31,563 nt of DNA from Temnopleurus reevesii (GCA_036244855.1 BQKZ01003033.1:38646-70208), one strand, 5' to 3'; counted from the first letter of the stretch, positions 1 through 10,055 are shown. The notes: generated from the sequence alone by a model not told the origin. Numbers and translations are program-made.

Positions 1-98
1 CGTCTCGTTCAATGCGCATACCGTACGCGAATGAAAATACGCGTTACAATTTGCAAAGTTGCAGTTGATTTGCAGTTGATTTTGAACAACACTCCCTT
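1..98. repeat. Partial copy of foldback MITE family A (right half)
   Basis: The window opens inside a copy of a dispersed inverted-repeat element. Its Lys-free AT/GC mosaic includes the words GTTGCAGTTGATTTGCAG and ends AACACTCCC. The same words occur in copies at 10963-11107, 15641-15818 and 21182-21359, and the last of these shows both ends. Only the right half lies in the window. No coding capacity is seen. Confidence 0.7.
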
Positions 99-718
99 AT
101 GTTAGAATAACAAACAATACAAGGAGCAATCTAACATTGAACCTAAAACAGTGCCTTTTCAGATCGTGCTATGCTCCCGTGCCTCAACATTCTACATGTT
201 CTCGTGAGCCAGTACATAACTGCTCCATCTTCATATTGCTCATACCTTGTTTCTTAACAATCTTTTTATTTATTGCGTATGAGGGAGATATAGAATATAC
301 TTTAACTTTCTCACAGAACGTTTAAGTACAGAGAGAAAATACTACATTCATCCATGTCATTATCCTCATCGATTCACTTTTAAATGGCAAGGCTGTTGTG
401 ACATTACTAAATTTTGATCATCTTCATCTACATCTGTTTCGAATATTAACGGATGCACTTGATTTTAGCGTTAGTTTCGATTCCTTCATATCAGCACCTT
501 TGGCATATCATATTTTCTGTTTGTCGATCTGTCTGTGTGTTTCAGTTTCTCTTGATGATGAGAGTGATGATGCTAATGAGTATTGTGGTGAATTGTTATT
601 TTTCACACCCCATCTTGAAATTCCATACACAATATAATGGTGTCCTATACGCCCAACCCCAGTCTCATCGCAGGGAAGAGTACGAACAGACAAACAAACT
701 AACAACAAAAATGAGACA
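99..718. other. No recognisable gene (AT-rich intergenic)
   Basis: Short open frames in this stretch are biased by AT content and have no recognisable domains or consistent splice signals. No repeat family described elsewhere in the window was recognised here. Confidence 0.6.
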
Positions 719-720
719 AA

Positions 721-752
<32 letters not shown>

Positions 753-1133
753 CTTCTCCATGTTCATCTCTTTCTCTCTCCCTATCTTCCCCTCTCTCTC
801 TTTCTCTCCCGCCCCTCTCTTCTTCAATCTCTCTTTCTCTATCCCCGACCCCTCTCTCTGTCCATCTCTCTCTTTATCTTCCGCTCTATCTGTCTTTTTT
901 TTCTCACCCTCTTTCTCCCTCTCTCTCTCTCTCTCTCTCTCTATCTCTTTCTTTCTTTCTCCCTCCTCTTCCCCCCTCTTCCCCCCTCTCTCTCGCTCTA
1001 TCTCCCCCTCTCTCTCCTTTTCTCAATTTCTTTTTTTTTCTTTTAAACTATCTCTCTCTCTATCAAACACATACATACCATACACATACACAAACACTAA
1101 CTATTTCATTAATCATCATATGTAGTTTGCCCC
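719..1133. repeat. Polypyrimidine low-complexity tract (CT-rich)
   Basis: The tract is made of (TC)n runs mixed with CCCT and TTTC words. It is strongly strand-asymmetric: nearly all pyrimidine on the + strand. Open frames through it encode Ser/Leu/Phe-rich low-complexity products and are artefacts. Weaker pyrimidine richness continues to about 1200. Confidence 0.95.
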
Positions 1134-1315
1134 CTTTCTCTCCATCCTCCTCCTCTCTCTAGGTCTCCTCCCTTCTATTTTTGGTCCCCCATTCCCTCTC
1201 TGATGAATATCCTATTGACTTCTCCATCTGTCTAGACTCTTCTTATGTTTCCGCTTTCTTAAGGATTTTCACCTGCTATTTTCTTATATTGGGAAAGAGA
1301 TCTACCTTATTTTGA

Positions 1316-1520
1316 GGCCGACTCACACATTTGTGTTTTTAGCCTGCGTTGGCCCAGCGTTTTTTGAAAATTAAAAACGCTCCCGCGCACAGCACACGCT
1401 GACCAGACGGTGGGCCGACGTTCGGCTTGTGCTAAAGGAGCGTACACCGAACGCCAGTCCACCAAAATATGACCCGTGTCTTTGTGCGTCAAGGGAACAT
1501 TTTTAATTTTCCAAAAACGG
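1316..1520. repeat. MITE family B copy, right end lost
   Basis: The copy starts GGCCGACTCACAC, followed by a TTTTTAGCCTGCG word and an internal AGCGTTTTTTGAAAATT. The left end and interior match the complete copies at 16818-17087 and 30447-30687. The copy fades after TTTTAATTTTCCAAAAACG, so the mirror-image right terminus is missing. Minus-strand open frames here are repeat-derived. Confidence 0.8.
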
Positions 1521-1912
1521 GTTCAAACGAATTCTTAAAAACAATATGTTTTAACAGTTAACAGTCGAGAAGTGAATGAGAAACACGTGACCAAAAGTTG
1601 CAAAATGTTTACGAACAATCACTGTTCAGTTATAGAGCTTCCAGCCAATTACTATTGTTTGTTCAATATGTAGTATGATTATTTTCTATCTTTCTCATTT
1701 GATTTTGTATATTGATTTTGTGTTTGTATTTAATTTGTTATTTTCATATGGAAAATAAAAACAACAACAACAACAATATCATTAAAATATTCATAGATTT
1801 TTTTTTTTATTTCTTGTCTGATTTAACTCAAACTTTCTTTTATCTGTTTGTTTTATATCATTCTGATATTGATAAATGCAAGATTTTTTTTCCGGAGCAG
1901 ACCAAGTCTTTC
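1521..1912. other. No recognisable gene (AT-rich)
   Basis: AT-rich sequence with short (AAC)n and T runs. No coding signature, repeat family or RNA gene was seen. Confidence 0.55.
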
Positions 1913-2165
1913 GGTCTCACTCACAGCTTCGCATGTATAGCTAACATCTTTCTCTCGTTCATGGATGTTGAAAGACGCTTCGCGAACGCAAAATACAGCG
2001 GAAAGACGCTTGGCCGATGCTAATGCGTTATGCGTGAATCGAGCACCAGCTAACCTCGTTCAACATCTGTTTGCCTCCGCATCACTTCGTTTATGGAGCG
2101 TCTACCGAATTACCTGAACGCTTGGCATACGTTGGCCATAAGCGCAAAGGCGTTAGTATAAGCCT
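1913..2165. repeat. Diverged relative of MITE family B, reverse orientation
   Basis: Read on the minus strand, this begins GGCTTATACTAACGCCTTTG and ends GCTGTGAGTGAGACC. The two ends are imperfect inverted copies of each other and resemble the family B terminus (GACTCACACCTTTGCG). The interior (AAGCGTCTTTC, AACGAGG) differs from the other B copies, suggesting a subfamily. Confidence 0.55.
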
Positions 2166-2337
2166 TTAATACATCTAAACCGGGAAATCAATCGTTTTGA
2201 GGCAATCGGTGGGAGAAAAATTGAAACTATTACTCATAGTCATACGAAGTAATGTTAAAAGTCTCTTCCTAAAGGTAGTTATATCTGCTTATGACAAAAT
2301 GGAACGTTTAAGTAAGTCTCCAAAAATGTTAGCTAAT

Positions 2338-2402
2338 CAGTACTAACAGCAGTAGTAGCAGTAGTAGCAGTAGTAGTAGTAGTCGTAGTAGTAGTAGTAG
2401 TC

Positions 2403-2440
<38 letters not shown>

Positions 2441-2578
2441 CGTAGTCGTAGTAGTAGTCGTAGTCGTAGTCGTAGTAGTAGTAGTAGTAGTCGTAGTCGT
2501 AGTAGTAGTCGTAGTCGTAGTCGTAGTAGTAGTAGTAGTAGTCGTAGTAGTCGTAGTAGTAGTAGTAGTAGTAGTAGC

Positions 2579-2625
<47 letters not shown>

Positions 2626-2812
2626 TAGAAGTGGTAGTAGTAGTAGTAGTAGTAGTAGTAGCAGTAGTAGTAGTAGTAGTAGTAGTAGAAGTGGTAGTAG
2701 TAGTAGTAGTCGTAGTAGTAGTAGTAGTATTAGTAGTAGGAGAAGTAGTAGTAATAGTAGTATTACTAGTAATAGTAGTATTACTACTACTACTACTACT
2801 ACTTCTACTAAA
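2338..2812. repeat. Long (AGT)n trinucleotide array with internal higher-order repeat
   Basis: About 475 bp of (AGT)n with scattered CGT variants. C-variant positions (2441, 2447, 2459, 2465, 2471, then 2492, 2498, 2510, 2516, 2522) repeat with the same spacing, so a 51-bp unit has been duplicated. At about 2770 the array flips to (ACT)n, giving a hairpin-capable end. Open frames give poly-Leu or poly-Val and are not genes. Confidence 0.97.
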
Positions 2813-3528
2813 TAGAAGAAGAAACTAGAATTATAGGAGGAAGAAGAAAAGTAATCACAAGACAAATTGAAGAAGAAAAAGAAGAAATCCTCAGTATGTT
2901 ACTTATTTTGATCTCTCATGACCTCTCAATTATCAACTATACCCAGAGGTGAGTTTGAGGTAAGAAGTAATCCAATAAAAAAATGACGTCTAATTGGGTC
3001 AAAATTTCTGACTCCGGAGAATTCCAACATCAATGACATGTCAATTTGTGATGACGTCATTTTGAGTGCTATCTGTATTAATATTTCTCAGCCGGTGCTC
3101 AGATCGATTTATGTCACCGCGGACAAAAGATTCTGTCCGGGCTAATCTAATAATGGCCATGATTTAGTCATCCGTTGAATTATGATACAAATTGTTGTTC
3201 TACAGAGTGCTTGCTAAAAATCGAACCCAAAAGTCCATCCATGATATTTCATTCCATAAACTCAGCTTAAATGATGACAGTAAGCTATATTAAAGTTTAA
3301 TAAAACTTTTTTTCTCTGGTTGATAGGCTACCAAAGTATTTAGAGAAACTCATGTAAGATAGAAAAAAAAACCCGTATTGCTAAACGGTAAAATGAAGAG
3401 AAAGTACTGAATAAATGTGATTCAAAATGACCAGTTTTGTATCTCAAGAAGTGGGTTAAATCAAACATCAAAAGAAGATATATTTTACTCAATAACAACA
3501 TGTTACCATCAACTCAAACATGTCTATA
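2813..3528. other. No recognisable gene
   Basis: About 700 bp without coding signal. A GAAGAA-rich edge follows the microsatellite. A weak inverted pair built on AAAATGACGTC (about 2981) and GACGTCATTTT (about 3053) is present but too short to call as an element. Confidence 0.55.
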
Positions 3529-3699
3529 CACACTAAGAAATTAGGATAAAGATTTGCACCCTTATACGGCTGCAGCCTCATTTAGGGTGGAAATACCCCC
3601 CCCCCCCCCCCTCTTTGGACATATATCCACCCTAAAGGGTGATGCTATTGTACCAGAGGCTGCAAATGGTGCAAAATTGCACTCTTATTTCTTAGTATA
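3529..3699. repeat. MITE family C, short copy with TA target-site duplication
   Basis: The copy starts CACACTAAGAAATTAGG and ends with the inverted TTATTTCTTAGTATA, flanked on both sides by TA. The interior holds a second inverted pair (TTTAGGGTGGA and TCCACCCTAAA) around a 16-C run at 3596-3611. TA duplication fits a Tc1/mariner-type non-autonomous element. The 845-bp element at 25847-26687 has the same termini. Confidence 0.8.
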
Positions 3700-4154
3700 T
3701 ATTGTTGCGCGAAAAGCAACTGATGTTTAATGCTCACGTTTGATGCTGTAAAACAAGAAATCATCTGATAACGTATTGGATAGATAGATACATAATCCTG
3801 ATAATGGTTTATTTGTGAAATAAAATCAAAGCAGGAAGGCGGATAATATGCAATTTCTTTGCAAATATAAGATTTTGGCTTATATACAAGTAAGGGTGAA
3901 AAAAAGACCAACAATGATACAAATACCTTGTTTATACGGAAATGGGCAAAACAAGTTAAGGACATGTCGGTTATTCAAAGAAAATATTGAAACAGAAGAA
4001 TATTTACTCATTAAAAACCACAACTGAAAAATATATGCAGACTACGAATCAGTTCATAATAAACTTGAAAATGAAACAGGGAGAAATCAGAAGTGATCAG
4101 GGTGCAACGCCTTGTAAAAACCCCCGAAATATACTATTTTGTAATGAGTTTAGA
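3700..4154. other. No recognisable gene
   Basis: AT-rich sequence. The 106-codon minus-strand frame here has no recognisable domain and overlaps the family C element, so it is treated as chance. Confidence 0.55.
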
Positions 4155-4213
4155 GGTGGACTCACACCTTTGCGTTTTTAACCAGCGTCTGCCCAGCGTT
4201 TTTGACAATTAGA
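4155..4213. repeat. MITE family B terminal fragment
   Basis: GGACTCACACCTTTGCGTTT followed by CCAGCG and GCCCAGCGTTTTTGACAATT matches the family B left end. It runs directly into the tandem duplication that follows. Confidence 0.75.
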
Positions 4214-4813
4214 TGACCACAATAGGCTGTGAATTTGAATGAATATTCCACAAAATTAAATGATTACTATTAAGATCAAATGACTAATTTAAATCTACAT
4301 TGAATGATAACTGATGGAAATGAACAATGGTACAAGCGAGTATACAAAGTCCTGTCTAATCCTGACACCTATCGTTGATTTGGATGCAACTCTGATGAAA
4401 TTGGGCCAGAAAAACTATTGATATAACATGTTTATCAGATTACTAGTGAGATTGTTTTTGACTGAATAAAGATTTTGAGTTACGCTTTATTCAAACCACC
4501 CTGTAGTCATTCAGTCAGCCAGCGTTTTTGAAAATTAAATGACCATATTAGGCTGTTAATTTTAATGAATACTCCACAAAATTGAATGATTAATATTAAG
4601 ATTAAATGACTATTGTAAAAACTATATTAAGTGATAACAGAAGTAAAAAGAACCACTGTGCAAGCGAGTTTACGAATGAAATGGGACCAGAAAACCTATG
4701 ATATACCATGTTTATCAGATTACTATAGAAAGATATTTTGACTGAATAAAGATTTTTAGTTCCACCTTTTTTTCCAATCACCCTGAAGAATTCCAGCCAG
4801 TCATTCAGTCATT
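4195..4813. repeat. Diverged tandem duplication, two units of about 326 and 293 bp
   Basis: Unit 1 is 4195-4520 and unit 2 is 4521-4813. Both open with AGCGTTTTTG, then AATTA-ATGACCA and AGGCTGT. Both carry CATGTTTATCAGATTACTA and GACTGAATAAAGATTTT in the same order, and both close with GTCATTCAGTCA. Unit 1 has extra sequence in its middle (about 4350-4400). The first boundary lies within the family B terminus, so the duplication probably formed after or together with that insertion. Confidence 0.85.
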
Positions 4814-5577
4814 GAGGGGTCACGCTGTCACATTTTAATTCAATCATTGATATAATAACCGTGTCATCTTTGATCTTCGTATAAGATTGACCACTGATAG
4901 GGTTCGACATCATTTGGGATTTCTTTGTCTGAAGTTCGTTCATCTTTGGCGCCCATTTTTCAAAACACCCTCCCCGAATTAAGGTAGTATAGGGGACTAC
5001 ACTAGGGTGTATTTTAAAGGCACGGGTCGGGGGAAAACCCTGAAAATCTTTCAAATACTGTTTTTTGCATTATTCCCGGAAATATTTGAAAGGGACGATT
5101 GCGTTGTTGTTCTTCTTTTTTATCTTCTAACAACAAAAAAAACCGTGTAAATGGGGGGTAATTGTGTAATTTTCCAGTTCAATTTTTTTCTGAATGCCTT
5201 CGATTGAGAAAAATCCTCATTTGGACTTGCCCCTCTCTGAACAGATATATACCTACATTAAAAACTCATTATGAATCATTAGTTTATTTCTTACTGCACC
5301 AAGGTTAAGAACAGCTCATTGTTCACCTATATAATAAGATAATAATAATGAAATCGGAAATTGTCATTTCCACAACCGTGGTATATTTCTGGCTATATAT
5401 TACACTCGGTTAGATACCCATCAGTATCACTTCCTTATATTGGTTATGTAAACAAGTTATATTACCTCTAATGATATAAAAATATCTGATTTTTCTCACG
5501 ATGTATTGGAAATATATGAAGAGCTAAAAGTTATAAAGAGCCATGAACATTTACATAAATCGCAAAAGCACCTCCAA
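4814..5577. other. No recognisable gene
   Basis: About 760 bp with no domain-bearing frame and no recognised repeat family. T-rich and A-rich patches only. Confidence 0.55.
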
Positions 5578-5898
5578 ATACACACACAGACACAAAACAC
5601 ACACACATACACACGCACGTCTGCAGGCGTACACGTTTGACATGCGCAGACAATCTCACATATCCCAAACACACACCGTAGGCTAACCAATGAAAACATC
5701 CATACACTCATACACACGTACACATCAACACACAATGACACACGCACACAACTACACACAAACACGCAACAAAACAAAAACACTTCACTAATACACACAC
5801 ACAGAACTACACACACACACACGCACACACCCACACACACACACACACACACACATACACACACACACACACAACAAAACACAAACACTTCACTAACC

Positions 5899-5929
<31 letters not shown>

Positions 5930-5942
5930 ACACTGACACGCC

Positions 5943-5966
<24 letters not shown>
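5578..5966. repeat. (CA)n / (CT)n compound satellite with higher-order structure
   Basis: Mostly (AC)n interrupted by short non-repeat words, followed by (TC)n at 5940-5966. A block containing AACAAAAC and ACACTTCACTAA occurs twice (about 5767 and about 5872), each time flanked by CA runs, so a larger unit has been duplicated. Minus-strand Cys/Val-rich frames are repeat artefacts. Confidence 0.95.
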
Positions 5967-5975
<9 letters not shown>

Positions 5976-6870
5976 AAAAGAAAGCGAAACGAAATTCGAG
6001 CATTTTGTTTAGATCGCGTCCATTTATGCACTCAGCGGGTGACAATATTGCGAAATCCTAAATCTTTAATATTTCCATATCAGTTGTGTTGAAACTGATA
6101 TTTCTACACAGGGATCTCATGATTTCCTCGTTCAAATTGTTGTTTCTTTCGAAGTTATTCTATATAATCATATCGATTTCTTTATCAATATTAATGTTCC
6201 TGTTATTCTTAACATTTCCAGTTTTAGATTGTGATACATGTTGGAGCACAAATAATGCTCAAGAGTTAGTGAACCCACAAGATTATCATAAATGTATCTC
6301 ATGAGATAATGGGCATTGGTAGACGCACGTATAGCCAGGTTTGCAGAAACGGGGGAGGGGGTGTACTGAGATAATTCATCAGCCGGGGATCCAAGGGGTG
6401 CAATGAAGTTTGCATCCGCATAAAATTGTGATAAAAAGGGGAAAAGAGCAGGATTTTTTTTCTTTTTTTTTGGGGGGGGGGGCGCTTTTCGATCTGCGAT
6501 CGTGCTGAGAAATGAACGCCGTTTTTGCTTACATTTTCTTTGAACGTCAATCAAATTTGGAAGGCCTTTTAGCCCCGCCCTATCTTACTTCAGTCCTGGG
6601 CCCCGTAACATATTATGTTTTATATCCAACTATAAAAAATAATGATTTATCAACAGCTTTCCCAAGACTGTTTTGATAAAAAAGGTGTCATCCTAGAAAT
6701 ATTTATTTCTTCTAAGTATTATAGATATCGATGATCTTACGGTAATTATTCATATCGCATCATATTTCAGTTTCATAACCATGACATGATATGAACTTAA
6801 GTAGTTGTAGTCAACCAACCTACAGATTAATGTCTCGTGAAAACGATCATTATTCGTTTTCTTTGAATAA
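5967..6870. other. No firm gene; one weak exon-like patch
   Basis: Contains a T-run/G-run block at about 6453-6482 and a reading frame from 6119 that is hydrophobic and then ends in a short Cys-rich stretch (LDCDTCWST) just after a good splice-acceptor-like sequence at about 6215. The composition is AT-rich and the frame stops at 6304, so no gene is called. Confidence 0.4.
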
Positions 6871-7040
6871 AATACAATCTATTTCAGTAAAATTAATTCG
6901 AACGCGAATCCAATCTTCCTTTGTAAGGATATTGAAATTGGGACCGGCTTGCGATGTTATGTCCGTACACTTCAATACATGAAGTACGGATCTATTGTCA
7001 CATGACACACTTAATTTTACCGATATAGATTATATCGTGT
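6871..7040. repeat. MITE family H, copy 1
   Basis: The left end contains AATCTATTTCAGTAAAATTAA and the right end contains its imperfect inverse, TTAATTTTACCGATATAGATT. A second copy at 27787-27965 shares the left half (CTATTTC-GTAAAATTAA-TCGAACGCGAAT) and the right end (ATATCGTGTTAT). About 170 bp and non-coding. Confidence 0.7.
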
Positions 7041-7123
7041 TATAATCAGTCAAAATATGATACCCACTGGTGTATCCAATGTTTGTCATCCAGGGGGCTA
7101 GACCGATTATTGGCGCCCCTCCC

Positions 7124-7414
7124 CCACTCCCCGTTCATCCGAACTTTTAAAAAGACGAAAGATAAATGGAACTAAAGGAAAAAACAATCACAGAATGTAT
7201 CACCCCTTTAGCTTAATTTTGCGCCCCATTTGCTTATAATATACACACATGGATTCTAACATTTAGAAGCCACTCCCCGTTCACCCATTAACGAAGATCT
7301 AGGTTACAAAGATAAATTGAAACAAAAGGAAATGATAATTTAAAAAATTGTGCCCCCGTCCCAAGCCTAATCTTGCCCCATTCTTACTTATACCTATATG
7401 ATTCCAGCATTCGG
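7124..7414. repeat. Tandem duplication, two diverged units of about 145 bp
   Basis: Both units begin with CCACTCCCCGTTCA, carry AAAGATAAAT-GAA, pass through a GCCCCAT word, and end with a TGATTC- or GGATTCTAACATT-like stretch. Unit 1 is about 7124-7267 and unit 2 about 7271-7414. Non-coding and considerably diverged. Confidence 0.65.
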
Positions 7415-7821
7415 ATGGTCATGATGGTAACGAATATCGTACTGATATTCAAGCAAGCGAAAAAGCAAGAAAAGTAAAACTTCATTGCTACCACCTAGGC
7501 CTACATTAATTACTCTTACTAATCATGTAAATCAGTGTCCTGACGTAATCTTAAATATAAATATATATTTATCTAGTTTTCAAAAATAAAGAATTTGTTT
7601 AAAGCGAAAGTCGGCATGCAAAAAGAGTTATTTTGAGTATCAATACTGATTTAAGAGTAAAATCCGGTTTAATATAGAAACACTCATTATGATCATGAGA
7701 TCATAAATAACGAAAATGAAAGAGACGGCCATCAGAGAATAAAAACAAACAACAACAAATATGAAGTGTAATCATGTGACATAAACGCCTGCGCAGTAGG
7801 ATAAACTTGGAGAGGGAGATT
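7415..7821. other. No recognisable gene
   Basis: AT-rich intergenic DNA without recognised repeats or coding signal. Confidence 0.55.
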
Positions 7822-8432
7822 TTAAAGGGAAACCAACCCCTGGAATTATCGTGCTCTCATTAAATGAAGAAAAATCAGATGAACAAACTCTGAAAATTTG
7901 AGCAAAATCGGACAACCCGTTCAAAAGTTATGAAAATTCAAAGTCACAGAGATTTGACGATCACTGCCGCTCATGGGGATCCGTGCGATCGGCAAATTTG
8001 ATGGAATCTGTGACGTCACGTCGGACAACTTCTCATTCATTCTGTACACAAAACTTCACATTTTCTTCTTTTTCTCGAAAAAGTCAACAAAATACAAATT
8101 TTTGATTGGGGTAAAGCATTTCTGTATTGATTCTGCATGTATTTTGAAAAGATTCATGCTGCAACATCACTCTAAATTTGAAATTGATAAATTTTTAAAT
8201 ATTCTATGTACAAAGTGAATGAGGAGTTGTTCGACATGACGTCACAGATTCCGTCGGTTTTGCCGATCGCACGGATCCCCATGAGCAGCAGTGATCGTCA
8301 AATCTCTTTGACTTTGAAAATTCATAACTTTTGAACGGGTTGTCCGATTTTGCTCAAAATTTCCAGTTTGTTCATCTGATTTTTCTGTATTCAATGAGAG
8401 CACGATAATTCCAGGAGTTGGTTCCCCTTTAA
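7822..8432. mobile_element. Foldback element family D with about 225-bp terminal inverted repeats
   Basis: The left arm (7822-8048) and right arm (8210-8432) are near-perfect inverted copies. They share GGAATTATCGTGCTCTCATT, CGGACAACCCGTTCAAAAGT, GATCCGTGCGATCGGC and TGACGTCA. The ends are TTAAAGGGAAACC and GGTTCCCCTTTAA, consistent with TTAA at the target. The loop of about 160 bp is AT-rich with no transposase, so the copy is non-autonomous. Related remnants lie at 17229-17275 and 25136-25431. The frames crossing it are not genes. Confidence 0.92.
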
Positions 8433-8604
8433 TGATGAAGGTGATGGCAATGATGATTGAATGCCCAAAATGAGTAGTATGAGGAGAAGACGTTTGTTTC
8501 TTTGTTAAAAATTTCCAAAATTCAAGTAAAAATATTTGTAAAATACGACTAGTATACCGTTTCAGCGGAATTGACACAATACCACCAAAGGCACAATTCT
8601 ACTT

Positions 8605-9056
8605 ATGAAGAAGAAGAAGAAGAAACGAAGAAAATGAAAAGAAGAAAAAAAAGAAGCGACTCCCGCCCCAAGAATGAATAGGAGTAGTACTAGAAGAAGT
8701 AGTGAAAGGAGGAGGAGGTCGAGAAAAATAAGAATTTTGTAGGAGGAACAGGAAGAGGAGAAAGAGGAATGGAAAAGGAAGACGAAGATGATGGCAAAGA
8801 AGAAGAAGAAGAAAATGAAGAAAAAGAATAAGAAGCAGATGGAGAAGGAGGATAAGAAGAAGAAAAAGAAGGAGAAGAAAAAGAAGGACGAAGAGGTCGA
8901 GGAAAAGAATAAGAAGGGGAGAAGGAAAAGTATGAGAAGTAGTAGTAATAGCAGTAGTAAAAGCAGCAGCAGCAGTTGTAGATGAAATATAGTAGTAATA
9001 GTAGTAGTAGTAGAGGTGGTAGCGGTATTACAATTAGTAGTAGTAGTAATAATATG
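8605..9056. repeat. Purine tract (GAA-rich) passing into (AGT)n
   Basis: 8605-8935 is almost wholly purine on the + strand (AAGAAG, GAGGAG). 8936-9056 becomes (AGT)n with (AGC)n. The Lys/Glu-rich open frame inside is a composition artefact. A long polypurine strand could form triplex DNA. Confidence 0.9.
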
Positions 9057-9097
9057 TGGCGTAACTAACCAACTAAATTTCTATTTTTTTCTTAAAG

Positions 9098-9266
9098 GAC
9101 TTATCGGCTGTTGTCAATCATGGAATGGCAAAGTACATGGTAACCTTTTTGACACTGCTTCATCAAACTTTTTCAATTACACGGCACGATGACAGCGAAT
9201 TAGAGAGCGGAAAGAGAACACGGCGAGAGTCCGGTGTGACTCGTGTTCACATCCCATCATCCATGT
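9098..9266 (+). other. Candidate orphan exon with strong splice acceptor
   Basis: A textbook 3' splice site precedes 9098: a branch-point-like TAACTAAC at about 9061-9068, then a T-rich tract, then AAAG. The frame from 9098 is open into the MITE at 9267 and reads DLSAVVNHGMAKYMV, a short hydrophobic stretch, then a basic stretch with GKRTRR. The composition is less AT-biased than the flanks. No partner exon or domain was recognised. It could be an internal or 5' exon of an unseen gene, a relic, or chance. Confidence 0.25.
9235..9266. repeat. 32-bp direct repeat, left copy
   Basis: Begins TGTGACTCGTGTTCAC and ends CATCATCCATGT. It matches 9502-9533 with three differences and directly abuts the MITE between them. 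Confidence 0.85.
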
Positions 9267-9503
9267 CAGTGGCGGATCCAGGGGGGCGTGCGCCGGAACG
9301 CCCCCAAAAATGAATGAAAAAGGGGAAAACGAGAGGGAATTAGGCGGTTTATCACTCACTTTATTTTATTACTTTTTTTTAAAGCAATATGGTCTTAGAT
9401 GCCAGGTAACGCCTGTAAGAATATTCTATTTAAATTTTATATTCGGAACAAATCGACACATGTACCACGCCCCCCTTTTAAAAAAATCATGGATCCACTA
9501 CTG
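9267..9503. mobile_element. hAT-like MITE (CAGTGGCGGATCCA ends)
   Basis: The left end is CAGTGGCGGATCCAGGGGGG. The right end, CCCCCC...TGGATCCACTACTG, is its imperfect inverse. CAGTGGCGGATCC-type ends are typical of non-autonomous hAT-like elements in animals (family knowledge). About 237 bp, no transposase. It is flanked by 32-bp near-identical direct repeats, far longer than the 8-bp duplication hAT elements make. Confidence 0.7.
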
Positions 9504-9533
9504 TGACTCGAGTTCACTTCTCATCATCCATGT
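9502..9533. repeat. 32-bp direct repeat, right copy
   Basis: Matches 9235-9266 with three substitutions. Its first two bases overlap the MITE right end. Confidence 0.85.
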
Positions 9534-9644
9534 CATCCCGACTGCGCTCCTGGGACCGATCGTGTTGTTGGCGGAATTGCGTCTCATTATTAGGGTCCAG
9601 TCACACATTATGCAGTACTAGCTAAGAGTCTGCATGTATAGCGT

Positions 9645-9728
9645 GGACATGAGTGGGTTTTCGAAATTCCTGGACGTGGCTTGTGGATTGTAGGATCGAC
9701 ACGAGTGCATGTGCACTTGATCTGCGCA
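9645..9728. repeat. Dispersed repeat fragment, copy 1
   Basis: Shares TTTCGAAATT, TGGACG, GGCTTGTGGAT, ACGAGTGC and ATCTGCGCA-like words, in order, with 18789-18872. The family is unidentified. Confidence 0.6.
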
Positions 9729-9887
9729 CCTTAAATGTTCGACATCTTTAAAATAATGTTCGACATATCTCCGTAGAACGTGGGGATATAAACACGAGTA
9801 TTATTCTAGATATAGCGCTTAATCGGGAGTGTTTCTAAACGCATTATTGTATTATTACCCGTCTATTGCACGGCAACTTTTTTTGGC

Positions 9888-10055
9888 GCATTCGCGGAAA
9901 TTCTTCCTGACGGTACTCTTCTACATCACCTAGGTTGAGTGCAGTACAAGGCGGATACATTTCTTGCTGAATGAAGTTAACACCATGGGCTAGGTTCGAA
10001 CCGCCGATCCTCTAGTTGAAAGGTGTGATTCCGGTCCATTATACCACATACCACG
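9888..10055 (-). repeat. tRNA-derived SINE, minus strand, 5' part
   Basis: Read on the minus strand, the element begins GTGGTATGTGGTATAATGG (A-box region), has GGCGGTTCGAACC (B box), and continues TTCATTCAGCAAGAAATG and TGCACTCAACCTAGGTGA. The same head and body occur at 15160-15444 on the + strand. It is truncated before the tail. The polymerase III boxes are recognisable, but this is not a functional tRNA. Confidence 0.8.

Noticed and set aside
497..730. Possible ITAM around receptor 1 tyrosines 497 and 503 (residue numbering)
   Set aside because: YATI and YELR are only 6 residues apart and the second lacks a +3 hydrophobic residue, so the ITAM spacing is not met. Coordinates given are not genomic; the codons lie near 14363-14383.
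453..1125. Ser/Leu/Phe-rich open frames of up to 197 codons
   Set aside because: They are translations of the CT-rich tract and have no gene-like composition.
2329..2865. Poly-Leu and poly-Val frames
   Set aside because: Direct translation of the (AGT)n microsatellite.
2981..3063. Inverted GACGTCATTTT pair
   Set aside because: Too short, no target duplication and no second copy in the window.
5496..6031. Cys/Val-rich minus-strand frames
   Set aside because: Translation of (CA)n; the apparent cysteines are TGT codons from the repeat.
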